64,000 nt of DNA from Ricinus communis (taxonomy: Eukaryota; Streptophyta; Magnoliopsida; Malpighiales; Euphorbiaceae): the NCBI RefSeq assembly GCF_019578655.1, contig NC_063264.1:11263213-11327212 (forward strand). The letters are read 5' to 3'. The stretch's first letter is position 1; each line of letters starts with the position of its first letter. The position numbers and the translations under genes were made by a program. Of this stretch, positions 10,859-22,753 are shown one piece after another. The notes beneath the pieces were generated by a model. That model did no database searches and was not told the DNA's origin. It saw only the letters and a list, made by a program, of their open reading frames with translations.

Positions 10859-13164
10859 TGTAACGCCTGCATTTTCTCATCATCCATGTTATGCGCATTT
10901 ACATTTAATCATTGGGCATATGATGGTATATCAATGATATTTTTATTTTATGAGAACAGATATATATTAATTATAAGTAGAGAAAAAGAAGCATGATATT
11001 AGATTATTAATTTAGATAAGTTGATTAAGTACTTGGGTTATGTGTATTAAGCCTTAAGACTTAATTGAACCAATAGTTGAAGGTTGGGTAAATAGATTGG
11101 ACTTAAAAGATACAATTAAAAGTTAGTACCTATATATGGTTAGTAAGAATTAATTTAGGGTGATAAAAATAGTTTAGTAGGTGGTGGCATTAAGAGAGGA
11201 ATATTGGAAATTGGAACCATGAGCAAGCTCATTTTACCTCTTCATTTCTCTAAAATTCGTACTTGGCCAAAAACACAAAATTTGGAATAAGAGAGAGGAG
11301 TGGAATACCTAGAAAAACTTAAGATTAAGATAGGATTTTGCCAACTATTGAAGGAGCCAAGCTAAAGCTAAAGGATTTAAGCATATTAGCAACCCAAAAG
11401 CTGAAATTGGTAAGTTGTTACTTGAGTGTTATTAATTTGTCATTAGGGTTCTTGATTACAAATTGGAAAAACTTCATTTGATGCTCTCATTGATTAATTA
11501 AAGGTCTGATTATCATGAATTAGTAGAGTATTGAATGATTGCATAAAGATTAAGCTTGATTTAAGTTTAAGTATGTTAAGATAGAAAACTGTCAAAATTC
11601 CAGCAACCTTGATGTTCTGTATTTTAGGCATAACATGGGTTATATAAGTCCAAATTAAGCTTAATTGGTGTCAATGGAAATTTAAAAGAGTCATCTATAA
11701 CTTTGTAGTTTTGTGATTTTGCTATTTTTGCCGTTTTGGTTGCTTAAATTGAGCAAACAGATTGCTGCTCGGGTACAACTAGCTGTATGACCCTTGCTCA
11801 GTAATTTGAAAATAATTAAATCTATAGAAGTCGGAATTGAGTAATTCTTCTTGAAGATGAAACTAGACACATAAATGGATATGTCTATTTAATATGAGAT
11901 TTTTGTATTAAGCCAATTTTTCCCAGCAATAAATATACCTTGGCACTAAATTCTGTCTAGAAAACAAGAATGTTGGAGATTAGTTTTATGCAATTTATTG
12001 ATGTTAATTTGAGTTAAATTGGTATTTAACTAGATGGGAAATGTTTATAGAATATTAAAACAGTAATTGAGAGTCTTAGAGGAAGAGTTAGACCTATGAA
12101 TTAGAGAGGGGATGATCTTGTAATGCATTAGAACTCGCATTTACATGAATATTTGTAATATGCATGAAATGTGAATTGATGAATGTGTTGACAGTACTCA
12201 AAGGCACCGGAAAGGAAGTTGTGGAGAAAGGAGGTTCTTATATGCTAAAGGAATAAGTATATTTTGAGTAAGTAAATAGTTAATATTTGCTATGTTCATA
12301 TATTTAATCAAATGTTCCGCAAATGGTTGCGTTTGCTTAATATTGTTTATGTTTGAATGACTGAGATGGAAATGATTGGTGTTGAGTGGAACAATTGTTA
12401 TTGCTGAAATATGATATAAGTGAAATGATTGAATTGTGATGTTAAGTGCACATGTGCATGTGAATGGTGGATTCCCCTGTGAAAAAAAAAAGATATATAT
12501 ATATAAAGCCTTGGGAGGCTAAAGCCTAGAGAGGCTATAAAAATGTATAATGTGAGATGAGGCGGAGCAGCTTACGTGTGTGATATGTGAGGATGAGGTG
12601 GAGCAGCACATTAAAGGGGATCCACAAGCCGTGAGAACTAACCATAATTGTTGAATTGTATTTCTTCTATGATGGTTGTATAGAATGGTATGACTTTATA
12701 CCTAAACTATGAATATCATGGAAAGTTATGTGATTGGGTGGAAATTGTATTAAGTGTATGTGATATAGATTATGTTGATTATTTATTTACTGAGCTGGAG
12801 GCTCACCCCTCTCCAAAATTTTTCTTTTCAGGTTTGTAAATAGTAGTGCATCCATTGGTTGTATGCGAAGTCTAGCTTTTAGCAGTTCTGTCAAGTTGGG
12901 CCAGTTTTGTGAAGTCTCCTCCTGATGCATTTTTGTATGCAGTTATGTGATATATATGGAAGTATACCTTATAAGGCATAAGAAGATGTTTGTAATACTT
13001 GTTAAAGGATGTTTAAGTATAATCATATGTTTATATGTTAATAACCTTGTGTCTGGATTCTTAACAACCTACATATTGACCTATCTACCTGTAGTATATA
13101 TTCTACGACGCTTGTATGCTTTGTGGCTAATGTTTATTGGTTAGCATGTGATGGGGGTGTTACA
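10859..13164. mobile_element. Solo LTR, Tekay/Del-like (about 2.3 kb), with near-perfect target duplication
   Basis: It begins TGTAACGCC and ends GGTGTTACA, so the termini are TG...CA with a short TGTAAC/GTTACA inversion. The flanks are CCATG (10854-10858) and TCATG (13165-13169), a 5-bp duplication with one mismatch. It interrupts a gypsy pol that continues on both sides, although about 50 bp of pol is missing at the site. Inside are the words TTGGGAGGCTAAAGCCTAG and GAGCTGGAGGCTCACCCCT, which resemble long Tekay/Del LTRs. No primer site or gene is present, which fits a solo LTR left by LTR-LTR recombination. The lineage is inferred. Confidence 0.7.
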
Positions 13165-13169
13165 TCATG

Positions 13170-13630
13170 GGCTTTCTTTAAATAAAAATCCATCATGCCT
13201 ATAGAACTTCCCAAAAGCTACTTTCTCACAAGCATTGAACACATTACCAAGATCAGCATCATCAACATACAAATCTTTAATGCATTCAAATCCCAGCAAT
13301 TTGGCATATAGAGTAGAAAGTAGTGCATACCTATGTGATAATGCATATGCAACCATGTTTTTCTTCCCTTGCTTGTACTTGACCATATAAGGAAACATTT
13401 TGATGAATTTAACCCACTTAGCATGCCACGTATTCAGCTTGTATAGCCCCTTAAGATGCTTCAAAGATTCACGATCCACATGAATCACAAACTCTTTGGG
13501 CCATAAAAAAGGTTGCCAAGTCTCTAACACACGCACCAAAGCATAAAGCTCCTTGTCATATGTGGGGTACTTCAAGGCTGCCCCATTAAGCTTTTCACTA
13601 AAGAAAGCGATTGGCCTCTTTTCCTGCATA
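13170..13630 (-). pseudogene. RNase H to integrase-linker remnant, CRM-like gypsy copy A
   Basis: An open stretch of 154 residues: [17 protein letters not shown], then [15 protein letters not shown] (conserved Glu of RNase H), [16 protein letters not shown] with an Asp of the active site, and KGKKN-type basic residues followed by [10 protein letters not shown]. It runs on to [14 protein letters not shown], the linker before the integrase zinc finger. The first RNase H motif (CDASG) and all of RT are missing; similarity stops at 13630. It is the continuation of the integrase at 9818-10853. Confidence 0.8.
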
Positions 13631-13945
13631 AGAATAACTCTAATAGTTTATTCATCTTTCTTTATTTATATATTCATATTTAGCTTCTAATTTCTTTCTC
13701 GTATGGAATGCAGGCTTTCATATTATTAAAACCGTATGCAATCAAATACTTGACACCAGTGAGCATATTATTTCAGTTTCCTACCTGACGGGAAATCAAG
13801 TTATGGGTTCTTTCATGAACTTTGCAGACTTATCAACACTCATGCTAGTTAACATAGACTTATCACTCAAGTCCTTCCTTTCTTTTGTGTTCTTAGTTTA
13901 CTCTTGCGTGCTCCTCATCAAGCCCTAATGCTGGATAAACATGAC
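13631..13945. repeat. Dispersed repeat segment, copy 1 (unclassified)
   Basis: About 275 bp (13640-13915) that recurs at 20060-20335 in the same orientation with scattered changes; shared words include ATATTTAGCTTCTA, GGAAATCAAGTTATGG and AACATAGACTTATCACTCA. It lies between a truncated gypsy RNase H and an Athila-like LTR. No gene is seen. It may be part of an undetermined retroelement. Confidence 0.6.
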
Positions 13946-15435
13946 TAGCAATCTACAGGCAAGTGCACCTATCGAATGTAATCTAGCTATAGGAAGAATC
14001 TCATATCCCATGGGAATTGACAAGCTACTGCTATTGCGCTATTCCTATTATCTAACCAATCAAAAGGCGGTGAAGATCATTAACTAAAAATGATTGAGAA
14101 TGCAAATGAAAACTAAGTTTTAATAAAGAGAATGAAAGTTTGGAGAAGACAATGAGATGAGTTAACCCAATCGGGGATCCCTTTAGCTACTAGGCTTAAA
14201 AATAATAAATTATGAATTAATTGATTAAGAATTGTAATCTATGGATAATTTCTTAAATGAATTGGCCTCTCTCGAGTTAACCAATTCCTAATCCTAAAGA
14301 ACTAAAGTTGGAATCTCTTCCTAACAATTGATTTTAGAATAGCATTAATCTCTAAATTACCACTAATAAGAATGTCTAGATCTTATTCTAGTAAGTTATT
14401 ACACTTATCTCTAAGATGCAAATCACTTAATCACACAAGCAGTTGTCCAAACCCAATTGAATTTCTTAATAACAATGGAGTTCTCAAATTAATTCAACAA
14501 TGAAGAAGAAATAATAGATTTTATTATACTTGAAAGAAAACTACAATCTTAAATCAACAATTCAATTAACTAAGCATAAAATAAGCTAAGCATAGCTAAA
14601 ATCGCCCCTAAATGGGTCTAATAAGATTAGTTCCACATGTTCATGATTAAATACAAATAAGATCGCCCCCAAATAAGAATTAAATACAAAGTAAACAAGA
14701 ATCAAAAAGAACATGAACATCCTTTTCTCAAATGGTGGAAATGTTATCCTCTCTTGAATAACTCTGAATCCAATCTCTGCAGCTCAAGATCTCCTTCTTC
14801 TTTCCATTGAATGTTCAATCCAATCCCCAAAAGTAGCTATCTGGATGATGTTGAAGTGGAATTCGTCTCCGTTTTCCTCTTCTTCATCGTCTGGAAGGTT
14901 GCTCTTAAAGTCTGTCTTAAATACCCCAAAATTCTCTCTCCCCAGAATCCCTTTTTATTTCGTTTTTCTTTTCTTTCAAATCAGGTTTGAGGATCCAACA
15001 CAGCTTGGATTTGGGCCATGTTGACTAGCACAGCTTGGATTCATGCCGTGTTGAGCTAAAATTGTATATGTGCCCTTCTTCAGCATGGCTTGGATTTGGG
15101 CCGTGTTGCTCAGCACGGGTATGCTCCTAGGCCGTGTCACTCTCGAAAACCATGTTACAAATCATTTCTTCTCACCATGGGTAAGGAATTTTAGGATGCC
15201 CTCTAACCCTAACCATGCTCCTCAGCATGGGCATGTTAAACAGTTTAACATGCTCGATTCATCCGTTTATTCCCGATTTTGGTCCGATTTCCCTCCAACT
15301 TTGATGATGTACCTAGAAAAACACCTGAGACACAAATGAAACTAAAACAGGGTGATTCTAATACAAAAACACATAATTTGACATAAAAACAACTCAAAAT
15401 CAAGCATGCAAACTTGTGTAATATTAAGGATATCA
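13946..15435 (-). repeat. Athila-like LTR, divergent subfamily (left of pair)
   Basis: About 1.49 kb, directly repeated at 16041-17516. The ends are taken from where the two copies stop matching (CTAGCAATCTA at left, AAGGATATCA at right). A polypurine-tract complement CGCCACACTTAAGC follows at 15440, so this is the 3' LTR of a minus-strand element. Near 15000-15240 it has a GC-richer patch with repeated GCCGTGTT/CAGCACGG words, as in the other Athila-like LTRs here. Confidence 0.75.
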
Positions 15436-16040
15436 AATCACGCCACACTTAAGCTTTTGCTTATCCTCAAATAATCAACAGTTTAGATCATAAACATGCA
15501 ATGAACCCTCCTTAATATTCATGCATTGCATTATAATTAAGCAACATTCAATCTATCCCAAATTGAAACTCAACCAAAAACTAAACTAGCAATCTAAACA
15601 AGAGAAATTATCATGTTAGTGTATGAAGAAATTAAATAATATATTCAACATCAAATATTCAAGAAACCATATGCCTCACAAGGGATCACTTTATGCATTT
15701 GGTGTTTAAAAGGTAATCATCAAATTATATTCAACTTACTTACCATAGGCTTGCTCACACATCTCGTTTTCGCTACTGCAAACAATCAAGTATCATAATC
15801 GAAGGGTCTTTATAAGGGTTGTAATGGGGCTTAGGTTTAGGTATGGAAATTTGGAATTGAGGTGTAAATAATTTCTAGACTTTTACAATGCCTTACCCAT
15901 AATTTCAACTCAAAAAGGACTAAATGCCAAACATGGATAATCAAATTCACTGTAGTTCCCAAGTCTCTAAAACAAGATGTCAAAAAGTGAAAAAATGAAC
16001 CTAGTTATGGCAACATTTCAACCTGAATCTCTTCCTCCTC
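15436..16040 (-). mobile_element. Residual interior between two Athila-like LTRs
   Basis: Only 605 bp of interior remain. It begins with the polypurine-tract complement and contains a noncoding block (15770-15840: TTCGCTACTG, then AAGGGTCTTTATAAGG, then TAATGGGGCT) also found at 38510-38575, 46750-46815 and 51210-51280. No gag-like gene and no primer site precede the second LTR, so most of the interior has been deleted. Confidence 0.65.
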
Positions 16041-17516
16041 TAGCAATCTATAGGGAAGTGCACCTAGCGAATGTAATATAGCTATGGCAAGTATCAATGT
16101 CGTATCCCATGGGAACTGAGAAGCTACTGCTACTATGCTATTCCTATTATCTAACCGATCAAAAGGTGTTGAAGATCATTAACTAAAAATGATTGAGAAT
16201 GCAAAGGAAAACTAAATTTTAACAAAGAGAATAAAAGTTTGGGAAAGACAATGAGATGAGTTAACCCAATTGGGGATCCCTTTAGCTAGCTGGCTTAAAA
16301 ATATAAATTATGAATTGATTGATTAAGAATTGCGATTTGTGGATAATTTCTTGAATGAATTAGCCTCTTTCTTAGGTTAACTAATTCTTAATCCTAATGA
16401 TCTAAAGTTGGAATCTCTTCCTAACAATTGATTTTAGAATAGCATTAATCTCAAAATTACTGCTAATAAGAATGTCTAGTTCTTATTCCAGTAAATTATT
16501 ACACTTATCTCTAAGATGCAAATCACTTAATCCCACAAGCAGTTGTTCAAACTCAATTGAATTTGTCAATTACAAAGGAGTTCTCAAATTAATTCAACAA
16601 TGAAGAATAAACAATAGATTTTATTGTACTTGATTAAAACTAAAATCTTAAATCAACAATTCAATGAACTAAGCATGAAACAAGCCTAGCATATCTAAAG
16701 ATCACCCCCAAATGGGTCTAATAAGATTAGTTACACATGTTAATGATTAAACGAATACAAGAATCAAATACAAAGTAAACAAGAATCAAAAGAACATGAA
16801 CACCCTTTTCTCAAATGGTGGAAATGCTATCCCCTCTTGATTAGCTCTAAATCCAATCTCTGTAGCTCAACATCTCCTTCTTCTTTCCTTTGAATCTTCA
16901 ATCTAATCCTCAAAAACAACTATCTAGATGATGTTGAAGTGGAATTCGTATATGGTTTCCTATTCTTGATCGTCTGGAAGGTTGCTCTGAAAGTCTATCT
17001 TGAATACTCTAAAATTGTCTCTCCCTAGAATCCCTTTTTCTCTTTTTTTCTTTTCTTTTAAATTAGGTTTCGGGATCCACCATGGCTTGGATTTGGGCCG
17101 TGCTGGATCCATGTCGTGTTGAGCTAAAATTATACATTTGGCCTTCTTCAGCATGACTTGGATTTGGGTCATGCTGCTCATCATGGGCATGCTCCTAGGT
17201 CATGTCACATTTAGAAACCGGGTTGCAAATCATTTCTTCCCGCTATGGGTAAGGAATTTTAGCACTCCCTCTGACCCTAACCGTGATCCTTAGCACGGGC
17301 GGGTTGGCAGGGTGTGTTGTACAATCTAACGCACCCGATTCATCCATTTCTTTTTGATTTTGGTCCGATTTCTCTCTAACATTGATGATGTACCTAGAAA
17401 AACACATGAGACACAAATCAAACTAAAACAGGGTGAATATAATACAAAAACACATAATTTGCCCTAAAAATAACTTAAAATCAAGCATGCAAACATGTGT
17501 AATATCAAGGATATCA
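16041..17516 (-). repeat. Athila-like LTR, divergent subfamily (right of pair)
   Basis: About 1.48 kb, matching 13946-15435 over its length with small indels. Its right end runs straight into the C-terminal coding part of a gypsy integrase at 17517. The flanks of the pair differ, so I find no target duplication. A pyrimidine-rich stretch at 17030-17065 separates two halves that match the partner LTR equally well. Confidence 0.75.
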
Positions 17517-18845
17517 AGCCCATTTGTATTATTTCCTCCTTCTATTAAATGTTTCATCCAGGAATCAAGCTCATGATCTACACTAAAATGAGTTAGATCA
17601 ACAACATTAAGAGTACCACTTACATTAGACTCACCTTGTAAGTCTATCTCACATGCATTATCATTGATCATCTCAAGAACTTGAAATGGACCAACACCCA
17701 TTAGACTCAATTTTGACTTTCTTTAGTTTGGGAACCTTTCATTTTGAAAATGGACCCAAACCTACAGGCTTGAACACAACTTTCTTTCTTCCTTTGTTTA
17801 CCCTTTCGGTTATCCTTTCATTTTGCCTCCCAATCCTATCTTTCACTTGTTTGTGCATCTTCTTCACTAAATTTACCTTGGAAAAACCTTTAATACTAAC
17901 AAGCATACTAATAAGTAAAGGAATCAAATCAATTACAAATAAAGGATTAAAGCCATACACTATCTCGAATGGTGAAGTGTGTGTAGTGCTATGAGCAACA
18001 CTATTATAAGCAAATTCCATATATGACAATAAATCTTTCTAAGACTTAAGACTCCTAAAAATTAAAGCATATAACCCATGGGAACATTAGGAATAGACAA
18101 AGGAGTATATAACCCATGGGGTTGCAATTTAGACTTAGCCTTTAAACACACAATGCATCAGCCACACACCTTATTCATATCACATTTCATGCAAGGCTAG
18201 AATAAATGTTCAATTAGTATGTCACAAGTCTTATGCACCCTAAACTGACCCATTAAATCGCCATCATGTGCCTCTTCAACAAGTATTTCACGTAAAGAAC
18301 AATGAGGAATGCATAGGCTATTCTTTTTGTAAAGATATCCATCAAACACATAAAAATTATTAAAGGCAACCCCAATAGTACAAGCATTAAATACATTACC
18401 AAAGTCACTATCATTCAAATACAACTCCTTAATAAACTCAAAACCCAACAACTTAGAATTAAGAGTATTAAGCAAATCATACTTTTAGGATAATGCATCA
18501 GCAACCACATTCTCTTTACCTTTCTTATACTTGATCACATATGAAAATGTCTCAATGAACTCTATGCACTTTGCATGTCCTCGGTTCAACTTGTCTTGCC
18601 TCTTGAGATGGTTGAAACTGTCATGATCTCTATGTATGACAAACTCTTTAGGCTAAAGATAGTATTGCCATGTTTGCAAAGCACAAACCAAAGCATAGAG
18701 TTTTTTGTCATATGTTAGGTACTGAAGTGCTGCCCCATTTAGCTTTTCACTAAAATAGGAAATTGGCCTTTGTTCTTACATTAAAACAGCCCCAAAACCA
18801 ATGCTACTAGCATCACATTTAATCTCAAAAATTATATCAAAGTTA
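17517..18845 (-). pseudogene. RNase H and integrase remnants, CRM-like gypsy copy B
   Basis: Minus-strand translation gives RNase H with [19 protein letters not shown] and [19 protein letters not shown] at 18653-18655 replaces the Trp of YLWPKEF, and a further stop lies near 18487. The linker and zinc-finger region follow (LLGFEFIKELYLNDSDFGN, then HDGDLMGQFRVHKT). The catalytic core of integrase is largely deleted near 18030-18140. The C-terminal part persists as FAYNSVAHSTTHTSPFEIVYG and GPFQVLEMINDNACEIDL, ending LIEGGNNTNGLD where the Athila-like LTR cuts in. The frame is not continuous. Confidence 0.75.
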
Positions 18846-19490
18846 GGTAAAATCAGCAAAGGAGCATTACATAATCTATCTTTAAGCAAATTAAAAGCAT
18901 TTTCTTGTGCATCATCCCAATTAAACCCAATATTTTTCTTTATAATATCGTTCAAAGGTGCGGCAATGCTACTAAAGTCACTAATAACCTTCTATAAGAA
19001 CTAGCAAGACTACGAAAACTCCTAACTTGGCTAATGTTGGTAGGTGTCGGCCATTCCTTTATTGCTTTCACCTTTTCCTCATCAACCTCTAGACTTTTAG
19101 AACTAACAACAAAACTTAAAAATATGACTCTATCCATGGAAAAACTACACTTCGTTAGTTTACCAAACAATTTATCTTTTCTAAAACCATCTAAGACCCT
19201 ATGCACATGCATCACATGATCATCAAAAGACTTAGAATAGATTAGAATATCATTAAAATATACAACTATAAATTTACCAAGAAATTCACGCAATACATGG
19301 TTCATCAACCTCATGAAAGTGCTAGGTGCATTAATAAGCCCAAATGGCATTACAAGCCATTCATAAAGACCATATTTAGTCCTAAATGTTATTTTCCACT
19401 CATCCCCAAGTTTCATGCAAATATGATAATATCCCCAAGTTTCCCATCTTTTACAAAAGAGTACCTATTAAGGAACCTATCATGGACAAC
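18846..19490 (-). pseudogene. Reverse transcriptase remnant with altered active site, CRM-like gypsy copy B
   Basis: A 154-residue open stretch (19416-18952) carries [36 protein letters not shown] and the palm motif region [14 protein letters not shown]. The catalytic box that should read YFDD reads YFND, so one of the two metal-binding aspartates is Asn. The thumb and connection region follow ([15 protein letters not shown]). The N-terminal part of RT (the PKKDGSW and [10 protein letters not shown] motifs seen in the copy at 27320-28672) is missing; homology fades near 19490. The enzyme would be inactive even if it were made. Confidence 0.8.
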
Positions 19491-19526
19491 TCTTCTATGA
19501 AATTGCCATGACTTTTCTCAAATTTT

Positions 19527-20000
19527 CCCTTGTTTTTTCATTAAGGAATCATGGGAACGCAATTAAGAAGCTTGACCTGTGGTATTGGGGCGTGACTTGA
19601 TGATCAACCACACGAGATGCAAATCCACACGCATAAGAGAGAAATCATATTGATTTTGATTAATACAAGCGAAAATGCATGCGTTTTGATACTTGGGAGG
19701 CATATAATAAAGCAAATTAGGTTGAAGTATTATTAGGTACGGCCACACAACTCCCTTATTTTCGTTAAGGAGTCACGGGAATGTAATCAACAAGCTTCAG
19801 CTGTGGCATTGTACAATGACTTGATGATCAAGTAGGATGAGACACAAATCTACACGCGTGATGGAGAAATCATGTTGCTTTTGATTAATCCATGTGGGAA
19901 GACACACAATTTGATGTTTAGGATATATGTAATGAAGTAATTTTGATCGAAGTGTTATTAGGTATGCTCATGAGAATTTTCCCTTGTTTTTGTTAAGTTG
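19527..20000. repeat. Diverged tandem repeat, period about 227 bp
   Basis: Copies start at CCCTTGTTTTTTCATTAAGG (19527) and CCCTTATTTTCGTTAAGG (19753), and a third begins at 19980. Each contains TGACTTGATGATCAA about 70 bases in. A partial relative lies at 20770-20815 (AAGGAATCAT, then AAGCTTGACCAGTGGCATTGG). No gene and no LTR ends are seen. Unclassified. Confidence 0.6.
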
Positions 20001-20049
20001 GTTAATAAAATTTGGGACTATAAGAGTAGTTAGCCAGTTAACTCCTCTC

Positions 20050-20340
20050 TAGTTCTTGATTTTGACTTTAGTTTATTCATCTTTATTTATTTATTTTTCA
20101 TATTTAGCTTCTACTTTCGTCTTCTTATGGAATGAGGGCTTTCGCACTATAAAAACTAAACAAAACGAATACTTGAGGTTAGTGAGCATATTATTTTAGC
20201 TTTGTACCTTGTGGGAAATCAAGTTATGGCTTCTTTCAAGAACCTTATCGACTTATCAACACTCGTGCTAGTGAACATAGACTTATCACTCACATCCTTC
20301 CTTTCTTTTATGTTCTTTATATACCCTTATGTTTAAATCA
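20050..20340. repeat. Dispersed repeat segment, copy 2 (unclassified)
   Basis: It matches 13640-13915 over about 275 bp in the same orientation. It follows the third, partial unit of the 227-bp tandem repeat, so the two may belong to one larger unidentified element. No gene is seen. Confidence 0.6.
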
Positions 20341-20493
20341 ATTTGATTTGATCCTTGCACTTTACCGTATAGAAAAAAAAAGTTATGATTTCTTTTCTTA
20401 TCGGATCAAAAACCCTACCTATGTCCTCATATTATTTGTTTCTTTTGTGTGTCTCTTTCTAATCTCTGTCTAGTATGATGGTTTGGTTTTATT

Positions 20494-20709
20494 TTGGGAA
20501 GCATAAACATAAATTTTGACCTAAAGCGCGCGAAAGCGGCAATCATAGGCACCTATCCAAGGCTTGAACAAATGTTAAGAAAGAAAATTAGTTGCACAAT
20601 TATTGATATCATTCTCCGAATGATAGCAGACGAATCTTTTAGAGGAAAGAGTGAATGCAGAGAATTGAGGCATTCCCTAAATATCTCGATTCAAGATTTG
20701 CACCACTAG
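20494..20709 (+). other. Unrecognised 71-codon open frame
   Basis: The frame reads MGSININFDLKRAKAA, then YPRLEQMLRKKIS and IRMIADESFRGKSECREL. The composition (balanced charge, Arg/Lys/Glu-rich, GC-containing codons such as GCG and CGC) looks more protein-like than other short frames nearby. I recognise no domain. It could be a captured exon fragment or chance; there is no evidence of expression. Confidence 0.15.
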
Positions 20710-20816
20710 GATCTTCATCATTTCTTATTTTTCAAGGCACGAGAACTCTTGATGACACAAGGACTGGAGTAAGGAATCATAAGAGTGCAATTGACAAGCT
20801 TGACCAGTGGCATTGG

Positions 20817-22738
20817 TGTTAGATGTATGTCCTAAAAGCCAATTGAACTTTTTCTTTTTAGTTCATACATTATGATATTATTATGTAATGAATATCTTTT
20901 TATTTAATGGCAGTTGCCGATCATTCATGTCTGTAGTAATATAATTATTGAATGAGTCCAATAATATTTATTAAAGACCCCATTTTCAAGATTTAGGAAT
21001 ATGAGTGGCAGATGATATTTAGAATAAATATTATAAAATAGTTCTTTATTGTAGGATTAAATATTGGACATCTTTAATCCGAAAGACCAACATATTACGT
21101 TTAAACGTATGATTAGTATGAGATATGAAAATATATAGGATGGTGACTCTCATGCTTTGAAGAAATAATATTCACATGGATGATTTACTTAAGCCACTGA
21201 TTCATTATTAAGTTATGATGGTATAACTAGTCCTCAAACTTGAGGTGACAGAGTTGTCTCATGAATATGTAATTGGAATTTGCTTATGCTTTAGGTATCC
21301 GTTCATACTTAGAATGGGTACTTGAAGATAGTGGCTCCAGTTGCATATGCATGGAGGCAGCAGTTCATCAACAAGGAATCCACTACCTTGAGTAAACAAG
21401 GAGAATATCCTATGCAATTCGATAACACCTTGACTAAGAAATCCTTGGTTGAGGTAATTATGATTAATAGAAAAATAATTTTTGCATTAATGATATTTAG
21501 TCGAGATGTATCCTGGATTTGGTCATAGAATCAAGTTAGTGGATTTGACTATTCCATGATCCTCACTTGATCGAAATATTATTCAATGGAAGGATTTAAT
21601 TACACGGTAATCATAAATAAAAGGTTCATGGATGATCAATGCCTTTATTATTAATTGGATAATTATAATATATTGCTAGACATCAGTTATAATTTATAGA
21701 AACGATTGAGAGACAATTATTTAATTATTCCCTTAGTTGATTAAAGTATTTTAATTAATATTAAATTCCATTGCTAGTTAATAATAAACCTAGAAAGTCA
21801 CACACGTTAAGATCAACTCAAGCATGGCGATGGACTTAACTTGTCCTTTAAGCACTAGTATCTTTCAAAGTTAAAGTCCATAAATGTCTAACTAATGATA
21901 ATATATAATATATAAGTTCTATATATTGAAGGACCTTGACACATGTCATCATAAATGAGTTTGTAATGACATTTATTTTTATAATAACTTGATATGTGTT
22001 ATAACAAAAGGGTTTTATGACGACAGGTGTCATGAAAGTAGCTTGACACATGTCATAATAAATGGGTTTATGATGACGTGTAGAGAAAGCATCTAAACAT
22101 GTGTCAGCACAAAATGGTTTTATGATAACATATGTTAGGAAAGCAACTTGACACGTGTCATCACCATAAGAGTTTTATGATGACATGTGTTAAGAAAACA
22201 GCTTGACACATGGTATTAATATAGCTTGATATGTGTCATCACAAAAGAGTTTTATGATGACATGTGTTAATACTGCTTGACACATGTCATCACAAAACAG
22301 TTTGTAATGAATTGTGTTTGTACAACTGTGTTAAGGATTATGAATCCTTAACAGAGTATAGGAGAGAGTTTCTTATTCCTATTATCATAAGAAAAATAGA
22401 GATAATCGACATACTTATTATCATAACAACGTTATCACATTAGAAAACTTGAGAGTGGAGAAGGAGTTCTTCATCTTTAATGATTGAATAGCTTTGCTTG
22501 AGGTTACTTGTGTGAGATAATCTAGAGGATTTGCAATTATGAATCTCTATTTGATTCGCTAACAAAAACATCATCAATAATCAAGAATCAAATTTTTCTT
22601 TGTGTTCTTCGCGTTCATAAAAGAGAAGTTATTTCCTTTTCTCAACTTAAATCCTCCATTACAACTTGTAACCTTAATTTTTGTGAGATGTGAAATGTTT
22701 AGAGCTTCCGTTGTACCACTTCATGTATTTTCCCAATA
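20817..22738 (+). repeat. 5' LTR of a Ty1/copia-type element (about 1.9 kb)
   Basis: It starts TGTTAGATGTATGTCC, typical of a group of plant copia LTRs, and ends CCCAATA (terminal CA changed to TA) just before a TGGTATTAGAGCC primer site at 22740. It contains an array of palindromic repeats at 21935-22320. Only one LTR is in the window; no partner is seen before the satellite array begins. Confidence 0.7.
21935..22320 (+). repeat. Array of about 7-8 hairpin repeats inside the copia LTR
   Basis: Units of about 53-56 bp, each containing CTTGACACATGTCATCA followed after about 14 bases by TGATGACATGTGTTAA, its near reverse complement. The unit near 22147 contains TGACACGTGTCA, a perfect palindrome around the G-box core CACGTG. 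Units start near 21935, 21987, 22040, 22092, 22147, 22201, 22225 and 22278. Confidence 0.8.
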
Positions 22739-22739
22739 G

Positions 22740-22753
22740 TGGTATTAGAGCCA
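22740..22753 (+). other. Primer-binding site, initiator tRNA-Met type
   Basis: TGGTATTAGAGCCA, one base different from TGGTATCAGAGCC, sits directly after the LTR end. It defines plus-strand orientation. Confidence 0.75.

Noticed and set aside
12481..12510. A-rich and (AT)n run as a promoter TATA box
   Set aside because: A simple low-complexity run within the solo LTR, with no supporting transcription signals visible.
10859..13164. DNA transposon with TGTAAC/GTTACA terminal inverted repeats
   Set aside because: The inversion is only about six good bases, the flanks suit a 5-bp LTR-type duplication (CCATG/TCATG), and internal words resemble Tekay/Del LTRs; no transposase is present.
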